A DNA stretch of 64,000 nt from Lineus longissimus (lineage: Eukaryota > Nemertea > Pilidiophora > Heteronemertea > Lineidae): the NCBI RefSeq assembly GCF_910592395.1, contig NC_088309.1, positions 19,966,599 through 20,030,598 of the forward strand, written 5' to 3'. This document shows, piece after piece, positions 1-9,700 of the stretch. Below the pieces are notes generated by a model. That model was not told where the DNA came from. It made no database searches and saw only the letters and a list, made by a program, of their open reading frames with translations. Numbering within the stretch: the first letter of the stretch is position 1; the number at the start of each line of letters is the position of its first letter. The position numbers and the translations under genes are program-made.

Positions 1-1370
1 TGAGAGAGTTGAGACAGTCATCAACAGACCGAATAGGCCCCATTGCCAACAACGTGTTGTCAAAGGTGAGGGTGATGAGACATTCACAACAAGGCCGAAT
101 AGGACATGTCACCAGCACGGTGCTCGCAAAGCGGTCAGAGATATGAGACAGTCACAACGAGACCCAAAATATCGCTGCAGCTCCATAGCCATGGCAAAAC
201 GGTGAGAGCGAAAAGACAGTGACAACCAGGCTGAATAGGATATGTCACCAGCACCATGTCGCAAGGTGGTTATAGAGTTACAACAGTCGCAACGAGACCA
301 GGATGGTCGCGGCAGTTCCATGGTCTTTGCAAAGCGGTGAGAGAGATGAGACAGTCACATCCAGGCTGAATAGAACATGTCACCAGTACTGAGTCGCAAA
401 ACGGGCATGGAGATGAAACAAAGTCAAGCGAAGATGAAACAGACCCAACGAAACCGAAATGATCCAGGCTGCACCACCGTGTTGCTAAAACATCGAGAGT
501 GATGAGCCAGTTTCAACGAGACCGAAGCGATCTTGGCAGCTCCACGATATTGGCAAAAGAGACAGTCACAACGAGAGACAGCCTTAACCAAAGAGATTCA
601 AACAACACGGTGAAGCTGCCAGCCCCGTTTTGGTCTTCATCTGATTGTCTCTTTTAAGACGCTTTCGGGCAACATGTTGGCGGTGACGGACCTGATACAC
701 TCCGATTGAGATCGGACTATCTTATCTCTTTCTGGTAAGACTGTCTGGTCAGTTTTGGCAGGACTGTGGTCCAGTCTGGCCTGTTTGGGCCTGGTTGTGA
801 CCGTTCCATCTGTCTCGCAGTTTTAGCTACACTGTAAAGGCGCCAAGATCGTTTCGGTCTTGGTGTGACTATCTCATCGCTGACCGCTCAGCGACAAGGT
901 GGTGGTGACAGGCGTTATTCGGTGTGGGTAGGGCTGTCTCATCGCTGAGCTGTCTTATCTCTCACACTATGTTGGCAAGACCCTGGAGGTGCACGGCCAG
1001 AATTGGACAGGTTTAGGTCTTCTCATCTCTCTCACCGTGTTGTCAACAAATGGTCGATCATTTCAGTCTGGTTGTGACTGTCTTATCTTTTTTACCATTT
1101 GACCACACAGTGGCGCTGCCAGCCCCGAATCGGTCTGGTTGTGACTGTCTCATCTCTCACACCATGTTGGCAAGACGGTGGAGGTGCAAGGTCCGAATTG
1201 GACTGGTTGAGGCTTTCTCCTGTCTCTCACCGTGTTGTCAACAGAGGGTGGATCAGCTTGGGTTGTTCCAGTCTGATTCTGTGTCATCTCTCTCATCGAT
1301 TGAACAACACAGCGGAGAGGACAGTCCAGACTCAATGTGGGTGTCACGTACAGCGCCATGAAATACGACG
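1..1370. repeat. Degenerate ~65-70 bp satellite in two opposed halves
   Basis: A diverged short-period repeat fills this stretch. In the left half (about 1-600) a core like GAGATGAGACAGTCACAACG recurs near 3, 69, 140, 211, 270 and 333, a spacing of 60-71 bp. In the right half (about 630-1370) the reverse complement, like GTTGTGACTGTCTCATCTCT, recurs near 1001, 1071, 1137, 1205 and 1272. The two halves therefore point toward each other, with a turn near 600-640. Open frames here are by-products of the repeat. The left end lies outside the window, so the full array length is unknown. Confidence 0.8.
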
Positions 1371-1473
1371 TCGCATGGTAAATTGGATCAAAACCTAATG
1401 CGCCTTATTGTCGAGAGATTTGGTATTTCATACACACAATATGTTTAATACTAATACGTGAAATGGTTACATG

Positions 1474-2880
1474 TCATAGCGACACAATCTTTGCGGCAGG
1501 TAAAATGTTTTGGATGTGCGTCGAATTGAAACTCAAGCCTCTTTTGAAATAGGTCCGTATACCTCTATCTGTCCACGTATGAAACCAATGGTGAGTTGTA
1601 AACGAGACGTTTCGGACATCGTTATTGTAGTCCCTGGCGGTGAGGTCCGAACAAACCGTCATCTGCGCATCCTTGAGTCTTTTCCCGCCAAGACACATTT
1701 GTTTTAACGTTTTAGTCCAGAGATGGTCATACTGAGGAATGAAAAGCTCGGGCGGAGCAATACCGATCCGATGTGATACGTTCAAGCAAACATCTTGGGC
1801 GAATTTTTCATTGTACTCTACATGCATATTAGACAACATTGTTGGACCGGTCCTATACATGGTGTCTGAATGCTTTGAGTGTCTTTCTAAGTTGTCAATG
1901 ACGTATTTGAAATACGGGTGATTTGGCGCGCAGAGCATCAACGCATTGCATGCTAGGAATTTGAATTTATTCTCGAGCTGAGGGCGAAGAAGTTTTGCGT
2001 GTTCGTCAGGTTCTTGGCTCAGCGCGCAAGAGTAACGCTCTACCAAAGGGTTCAAGGACATTAAGGGTTCTATGTCGAGGTCGGCGTAAAGGCCACCATA
2101 CTTGTACAGGATGAAATACCGTATGGCATCTGCTCGTTGTATTCCAGCAGTATATTTGAAGAAAACGGAATAACTCGGGAAGAACCTTCGCATGAACAAA
2201 TCGGCTGCTTGGTCAGTCCAGAACCACACGTCCCAGTCTGGGTTGGTGACCTTCCACTTGGCGACCCACGGCACAGCCATCCCCGGCACCGACGTAGACT
2301 TCCACGTCAGATGGACAATTTTCGGAACGGACTCGTTTAGCGGGACCTCTCTGGCTGTCGGATAAACCAAGTCCGGCAGAGAACAATTCTCCTTTGTCAA
2401 AGTAGCTTTTGTCATATTACTAACAGCATCTAGGGACAACGCAGATTGTCTTTTCCGTCCTTCAACAAAACTGACGAATTCGAAATCTGTACTTCGTCTT
2501 GGTAAGGATGTACTTGGGACAATTACTTTCAACGAAGAGTTTGATGTAACGGCTTCCAAATGAAAACTGCCATTAGAAGCGGAAACGGATTGTCCCGGTC
2601 GGGATTTGGCGTATCCGGAGCCAGGATCGGAAAAGCTACCCATAGTTCTTCTGTTAGGATACAACTCGCTGAGGGTGATGCGACTTGTGTTAACTGCCAG
2701 TGCACCTCTCGCCACTTTCTTGCTTATTACATGTCTAAGATGAAACTGTCTGAAGAACTGCCTGACGTCGAAGGAACTAGATGTCCACAATGCCACAACA
2801 TTGATCAGCAGGAGCACAATGACTGGCACCAACACCCAGCGGTTACAGTTTTGAGGGCATTCCAGCCCACGAATGCCCAT
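1474..2880 (-). CDS. Type II membrane DXD glycosyltransferase (Gly_transf_sug / OCH1-like family)
   Basis: Intronless gene of 468 codons. The start at 2880 gives a short basic N-terminus followed by a hydrophobic segment (about residues 16-34, VLVPVIVLLLINVVALW), which looks like a Golgi signal anchor. A Ser/Thr-rich stem follows (about 60-190). The catalytic region starts near PKIVHLTWKS, then has DVWFWTDQAADLF and the diagnostic YKYGGLYADLDIE, whose D-x-D binds the metal and nucleotide sugar in this family. Conserved Cys/His-rich blocks follow to the end. Family knowledge: such enzymes add sugars to glycolipids or N-glycans; donor and acceptor cannot be read from the sequence. Several NxS/T sites are present. 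It has no close gene neighbour; BRAP lies 3.7 kb away on the same strand. Lack of introns may reflect an old retrocopy or a naturally single-exon family. Confidence 0.85.
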   Translation of the reverse strand: MGIRGLECPQNCNRWVLVPVIVLLLINVVALWTSSSFDVRQFFRQFHLRHVISKKVARGALAVNTSRITLSELYPNRRTMGSFSDPGSGYAKSRPGQSVSASNGSFHLEAVTSNSSLKVIVPSTSLPRRSTDFEFVSFVEGRKRQSALSLDAVSNMTKATLTKENCSLPDLVYPTAREVPLNESVPKIVHLTWKSTSVPGMAVPWVAKWKVTNPDWDVWFWTDQAADLFMRRFFPSYSVFFKYTAGIQRADAIRYFILYKYGGLYADLDIEPLMSLNPLVERYSCALSQEPDEHAKLLRPQLENKFKFLACNALMLCAPNHPYFKYVIDNLERHSKHSDTMYRTGPTMLSNMHVEYNEKFAQDVCLNVSHRIGIAPPELFIPQYDHLWTKTLKQMCLGGKRLKDAQMTVCSDLTARDYNNDVRNVSFTTHHWFHTWTDRGIRTYFKRGLSFNSTHIQNILPAAKIVSL

Positions 2881-5800
2881 GCTGATTCGGTTTGGTCTGT
2901 TTGACTATAGCTTTCCTGAAAGAAGATCAGATCAGGAAATAATGTTGGTTTGATACACGTACTACTCACATAGTCCATTTTAGCAATGGTCATTTCGTAA
3001 ATTCCGAATCTATGCGAGTTATCTGACCGAACCGTTGTCAATCGTCCATACATTTTACACGTCAGGCCAAATTTAACTGGGTATGGCCTCCTCCGTAAAC
3101 GGTCCGCTTTTTTGGGGCGGTCGCGGTCGGGGCCTTGCGTAGTTATGCGGCTGAACCGCCGAGTACAACGTACTCGCCATGGCAATCTCCAGCGCTGAGA
3201 GGAAACAGCAGGTGATCACACTTCGATAATCTTTCAGCGCGAAATATTACAGTCTATAAAAATTGGGCACCGCGCTGATCTCGAGCGATCCCGAGAGATC
3301 CATGACCAGACCCATGACCCTGGTGCTAATGTCTCTACTGGCACAAGATCAGAAGGCGAAGCAAATGCGTTATGGTTATACAATTTCGTCAAGTTGTTCT
3401 TACCTTGTTGTTCCTGGAAAGACGAAGTGTGGACGAAGGACCACACCCAGTCGTCAGACGGCCCCGCAAGACGGACACTACGGCCAACGACAGAAGATGG
3501 TTTTTGACTTACAAATCTAGAAATCTCAGAATATCCATGAACTAGCTTGTCGCTCGAGCAGTGTGTCCGGCCGGTCTCCACAAAACAGTCATGGTGTTTA
3601 CTGCAAGTGCACGTGTCTTGTTGGCCGCTAGCACGTATTGATCCGTTTATTTAAGGTCGGGAAACACTCTACCTGTTGAAGGTGGACCCCATTATCCATA
3701 TGAAAACAAACGATTTAGTGCTGCCTGGGCATAAGGGCAGTAATGCAAGCGTCAACTCTTGCCGCCATGCCATTTTCAAAGCGCTTTTGCTTAGCTTTTC
3801 AATGCATGCAGGCACACAGCATGGGGTAAAACATGTTTTTTATCCGATTCAATCACACTTTTTCTTGCCTGTCCTTAATCGGCCCAATGAATGAAGCCGC
3901 GAGGCGACAGTAGACCTTTTTTGCCATTATAATCTGTTTCTACCATTCTAGAGAAACGCCTATTCCGGTGTAACATCTGTGGTTGTTTCCCATGTGTCAG
4001 TGTTTCCAAACAATAGGCAGCTAGAGAGACCACGACTTTTCAATAGGGGGGATACACAGAAAAACTTGTCAATCTATATTGAGCGTTCCCAAACAATGAG
4101 GGGAAACACTCAAAAACAGAAACACTCAAAAACATTACACCGGCATAGCATTGAAATGGAACAAGATTTCATCTCCCGCAGCAAACTTGCCCGGCCGTAT
4201 ATGGTAAAGCAGCGAATTATTTCTGGATATACGCGTTTCACGAAAAACCGACCTTTTAAGGTTTGACCGAGGCCACTGCTATTAGATTAAATGTACATGT
4301 ATATTAGAGAATACAAGCAGTGACCCTCACGTTTGCGTCTGATGTGGAGATTCTGTCTATCACAACCACGCACTAAGACAATGTCACCGCCAGACAATAC
4401 AAAAACAGTCCGTCCAATAGCCATGCATGGAGACACCACAACCACTAGACTACGACGTATAGGCAAGAATATGATCAGTGATATTATGGGGAGTTGTCTG
4501 AACACACTGTAGCAATGTCACAACCTCGCGATTGTCTGTCTTATAGGACTCAGTTTACTCGGTGTCATTGTGATGGGTGTGCCTGGAGCTACCAATGTTG
4601 CTTGCTACAGTATGTGAAAGTGTACTGCACGAAGACTATACAGATATCACTGCGCTTCCTTAATGTAGTCAGATTGTGACATTGTCGTCAAGTGCTCATG
4701 GCGTCAACACTGCGAATGATGTTGCCATGACAATGTCCGGTACTAGAGACATGTAGCACAGGGAGCCACCTAGGCTCTTATTCCGGGAGATAAGTTAGAT
4801 TTACGTGATCGGAACCATCGCATCGGGAGTTTGATATAAAATGAAATAAACTGAATTTTCAAATAAAAGGAAACTTATTTGCTAAACGTTGCGTGGGGCA
4901 GAGTATTGGGCAGAGGTTGAATAGATATAAATTTCACGTGCATTGAAAGAATGAGTCAAATGAAAGTGGTTCAAAAATCCCTAGTATATCAGGCAACTGC
5001 CTAACTCCTTGCACTGAATTCCCCGTTCCTACGACTCCGACCAGGATGTTGTTATAAACTCCCTCTGCTGTCTGCAGTAGATAGATTGGTTGTGTCTTAT
5101 GATTTTGGGTTGACCATCAGAACCAACATTTTGTGTAGAACTTCAAAGCCAAACCCAATTAGGTCAAGGGAAAATAAACAAAAGACAGGAATTCATAAAT
5201 AATAATTTAGTGAAAAATTTATAACAAAGATTGCAATATGCACAAATGAACACGATTTCAGAGAAATGCACATCAAGTACATGTAACAACATTGGGTGAT
5301 ATGAATAAAGACTAGCAAATGCTTTTATCTAAATCTCCATGTACATTTACACTAGGCCTTCCTGTACAAAACCGGAGTAAAAGCATTTGCTAGTCTTTAT
5401 TCATATCACCCATTGTGTCCAAACTTCTTCCAAAATAATCCTTTCTGACAAGTCCTACCAGTTATATCTTCATGTTGTCCCTTCCCGTTGATAACTAGTA
5501 TTTTCAGTTGCATACGGACTCTGCAGTCTCCGTCAACCATGAAGCCATGTAGTCCAACAACAACAACGTCTACGAGTCCTAATGACTCAGGTCAGCAAAA
5601 ACTGCTCACGTGCAGGCAAAGCACTGCTGGATACAGCCTACTGCCTATGCCACCAACACACAATGACAATACACTGAAGAAGGCCTCGAGCTACATGTAT
5701 AGCAATCCTGCCAACCCACAAAGTGGTTGTACAGAGACTTATTATCTTAATCATTTCACTTTATACATGATCACATGGTAGGGTGAGATTCTCTTCGAAA

Positions 5801-6130
5801 GTAAGTAGTGGTAAAGTACAAGCATCACAAAAATGATGGCACACTCGGTATTCCAACAGAGGAACAGGATATAATTTCCAGAGGACTTATGTTTTACCAA
5901 GACATATCAATATTATAAATTTTTTACTAGTAACCACTTGCAGCAAGTGATCATGCTGATGAAAGCTTTATATTACATGAAGCAGAGGTTGAGTGAACTG
6001 GACAAAAGGCATAGCCATGAGGATCCTAGTCAGTCTGGTGACATATCGATGAAATAAGTTGCCAATGGTCACCTCCTCAAAATGAAGATATGATTTTTAC
6101 GGAATTCTTGCGCTTATAAAGAGCAAAGCA
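2881..6130. other. Intergenic, no gene recognised
   Basis: Only short incoherent open frames on both strands, with no family motif and no splice-linked series. It contains the upstream flank of the glycosyltransferase, an AT-rich stretch around 4850-5300 and a strong foldback at 5294-5411. A possible short inverted pair (CCGGTGTAA at 3965 and TTACACCGG at 4135) is too short to call an element. Confidence 0.6.
5294..5411. repeat. Perfect 34-bp inverted repeat (foldback)
   Basis: The left arm 5294-5327 begins GGGTGATATGAATAAAGACT and the right arm 5378-5411 is its exact reverse complement, with a 50-base loop. Transcribed, it would form a 34-bp perfect stem. Either a small foldback/MITE element or a hairpin RNA precursor could look like this; no target-site duplication is evident. 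Confidence 0.85.
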
Positions 6131-6705
6131 TGATATCACCACTTTCCCTTCCTGCTCCTTCACCCACTAAACCTCCCTGTTGCCCCGTTGGCCCTGCTCC
6201 CAAACAATGGTCAGGCCTTTCTCTAGAATGTCATCACCGCTGTCCCTTCCTTCTCCTCTGCCCACTAGACCTCCCGGTTGCCCCCTGTTGGCCCTGCTCC
6301 CCAACAATGTCCAGGCCTTTCTCTAGAATGTCATCACCGCTGTCCCTTCCTTCTCCTCTGCCCACTAAACCTCCCGGTTGCCCCGTTGGCCCTGCTCCCC
6401 AACAATGTCCAGGCCTTTCTCTAGAATGTCATCACCGCTGTCCCTTCCTTCTCCTCTGCCCACTAAACCTCCCGGTTGCCCCGTTGGCCCTGCTCCCAAA
6501 CAATGTCCAGGCCTTTCTCTAGAATGTCATCACCGCTGTCCCTTCCTACTCCTCTGCCCACTAGACCTCCCGGTTGCCCCCTGTTGGCCCTGCTCCCCAA
6601 CAATGTCCAGGCCTTTCTCTAGAATGTCATCACCGCTGTCCCTTCCTACTCCTCCGCCCACTAGACCTCCCGGTTGCCCCCTGTTGGCCCTGCTCCCCAA
6701 CAATG
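6131..6705. repeat. 98/100-bp minisatellite copying the BRAP C-terminal tail
   Basis: About six tandem units; the anchor TCATCACCGCTGTCCC (or a diverged form) starts near 6131, 6231, 6331, 6429, 6527 and 6627, so units are 98 or 100 bp. The size difference comes from a CCCCGTTGG versus CCCCCTGTTGG indel. On the minus strand each unit contains a copy of the last codons of BRAP (GEQGQQGATGRSSG then RSRKGQR stop). The BRAP stop codon used is in the unit nearest the gene (6630-6632); the other five units lie downstream of it. Confidence 0.9.
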
Positions 6706-9700
6706 ATTTGTCCGTCTTGAATCTCCTCTTGAGTTGCTGCTGATGTGCCGGCGATCTTTTGTTGAGCTTCGAGATAGAACATGACATCACGTAATTGCTC
6801 TTTCAGGTCCTTGATTTCCTGAAAAGGAAGATGAATCATTGATACACTATTTTCTTTGATTAACCTTTATTGCAAATTCTGGAAGTTCATCCACATCTGG
6901 GCCTCTAGACACAGAGTCTCAATTGGCCTTAAAAGTTTCCCCAAATCGTCTCTAACAACCTTTAAAGACTGAATTGTGATGATTGATATCAGTTGTACAT
7001 GTACATGTATATCTGTCAAACAGTTTGTCCTGCCATTCTTTCTGATTCTGGAGCAGATTCTTATTCATCCCAGTGACTCTCAGTCACTTGCTGCCCAATT
7101 TTCCTAACTCCTAGCTCTGTTACTGAAGAGAACCACCCTTCTCAAATCATGTCGTCGCCCCTAATGATGAAGTATCTAATGATAGTTTATGATACAATCT
7201 TTTCTTCTTTGTTTTTTATAAACGAACCTCATCCTTCCTTTTCTCAATTAAGGCTATTTTCTTCTGAGTGTCCGACAGTTTGTCCTGCCATTCTTTCTGA
7301 TTCTGGAGCAGATTCTTATTCATCTCCCTCTCCTCTTGCAGCTCATGTGTCAGCTTGTCAATCTTTTTACTCAACTTGAAATGATAGAAAAAGTTATAGA
7401 CCAAATATGACTTCAATACGACTCTATGTCATGTTACTACATGCAGGAGGACACCCTGTGACACAGAACCCACTGACTGTAAAGCACATCCAAGGCCAAG
7501 CAAGATATCTAGCCCTGGTGACTTGATCAGTTACCTCAACTACCTGATGAGTGATGGCTAATTACAATGAAAAATTACACGCATATTATACCTGGGTAGT
7601 CTTTTTCTCCTGACCCTGCTTCTCTCTCTGAACAATAGTTAGTCTCTTTTCTCGTTCGTTGCATTCATCCATGGCCTTTTTGAACTTTTCCTCATATTCC
7701 TGACCCTGAAATGAATCACACCAAATTCTTAACACTGGAATCGAAACCACGCTAATGAGACAGGCTACCCATCACTACTTCCTTGTAAGCTTGAAACTGA
7801 ATACTATTTCATATTTGCCTATTAGAGAACAACCGGTAGTCAAGCCCATTCACTAACTTTATATCCAAAATTCCGAAGTATTTTGTTGAAACCAAGGAGA
7901 CACATACTGCCCTACACGTGGCTTTTTCAGGCCAGTTGAAAGCGCCATCTGACACTGGGTGTGCCTGAAACCCAGGAACTGGTGACCAGAAGGTGGACGC
8001 TCTTTCACTGTGCAAGGGGACACAACAAAGGAAAAGCTTGTACAAGAACAAGACATGCTACCTCAGTTGCTGAGTGCTGATCACGTTCCTGATTCGAATG
8101 ATTTTGACCCATTTCACATTTTACTGGAACAAAGGTAACTTGAGCTCTCTTCAGCTGTGTTATATTGGAAATCTTACCCGAGATTCAGCTTCTTTTTCTA
8201 ATAGCGTCATTTTCTCTTCAAAATATAACCTCTGGGATTCTAATTGGCTCGTCAATAAATAGGTGTACTGAAATTGAAATTGGTTACTTGACAGGAGTAC
8301 TCAAACAGTGCAGCATACAAATGCAATGAAAACAATATCAAAAAGTTTAAAGTGTTAAAAAGTTCTGTTGGTACACCAAAGATGATTGACAAAGTCCTTA
8401 AGGAAAGGAATTGCCACGTATTTGAATATTGGATTAAAGAACAGGAAAGTTGCCTGACCTGCACTCAAATCTCATCTCTGCTGGAGAGCCATTATCAAAA
8501 TGTCACACTTCCAAGGAATTGTCATACCGTGGTATTGATAGAACACAGTGAAATCATTCTGTCAGCATATTCAGTCCCTCCAGACACCCACCTCTAATGT
8601 GATGGAATCCATTTTTTCATCCTGGTCGACTCCGCCGCCTTCGTTATATTCGACTAACTTCCCGTCACCTTTACTCTGTATCAAGCGATGCACATAATTA
8701 TCACCAGCATAGTCCCACACTCTACTGTTACTCAGCTGCATCACATAAGTATGCTGGGTCAATTCATAATGGCTGAAAAAAGGAGCACCGATTAGAAATC
8801 ACATAAACATCAGTACCATAAAACTTCTGAGTTCCCAACTCAGCTGCATCACATAAGTATGCTGGGTCAATTCATAATGGCTGAAAAAAGGTGCACTGAT
8901 TAGAAATCACATAAACATCAGTACCATAAAACTTCTGAATTCCCAACTCAGCTCCATCACATAAGTATGCTGGGTCAATTCATAATGGCTGAAAAAAGGT
9001 GCACTGATTAGAAATCACATAAACATCAGTACCATAAAACTTCTGAATTCCCAACTCAGCTCCATCACATAAGTATGCTTGGTCAATTCATAATGGCTGA
9101 AAAAAGGTGCACTGATTAGAAATCACATAAACTTCAGTACCATAAAACTTCTGAATTCCCAACTCAGCTCCATCACATAAGTATGCTTGGTCAATTCATA
9201 ATGGCTGAAAAAAGGTGCACTGATTAGAAATCACATAAACTTCAGTACCATAAAACTTCTGAATTCCCAAGATTGAGAGTAACTTGACAATTTACTGCCA
9301 TTTACCAAAAATAGGTCCCCAGTGTTAGTTTGATTGACGAAATAGAGGCATTTGTCGTATGTTGTAAGAGCAAAAAGTAGCAGGGAATCAACCTACCTTC
9401 TGGCATGGCCACCTTGATACCGCCCGCATCCAATGTGACCACATATCAAACAAATCCATAAACTCTGAAACATAACATAAGTTCAAAATGAACCCAATCC
9501 CTAACTGCTGATAATAATGTTCAAATAGAGGACCATTATGATTATTCATTGTACATAACGGCAATTTTTGATGGTTTTATTCATAGCAAATTGGATTCTG
9601 TCCTTAGGGACTGTAGCAGAAGTACAGAAGTAAACATCTTGTCAGGGAGCTTAGAGTAAAACTTTTGGCCGGGTCATTTTGAATTTTTGGCATGCTGATA

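Noticed and set aside
2805-3185. Minus-strand 126-codon frame overlapping the glycosyltransferase start
   Set aside because: Overlaps the signal-anchor region in another frame and has no family motif.
3965-4143. Short inverted pair CCGGTGTAA / TTACACCGG as a MITE
   Set aside because: Nine-base termini with no target duplication and no second copy in the window; chance is likely.
6130-6743. Plus-strand open frames rich in Pro/Leu/Cys over the BRAP array
   Set aside because: They are the antisense of a 98/100-bp minisatellite and shift frame whenever the unit length changes.
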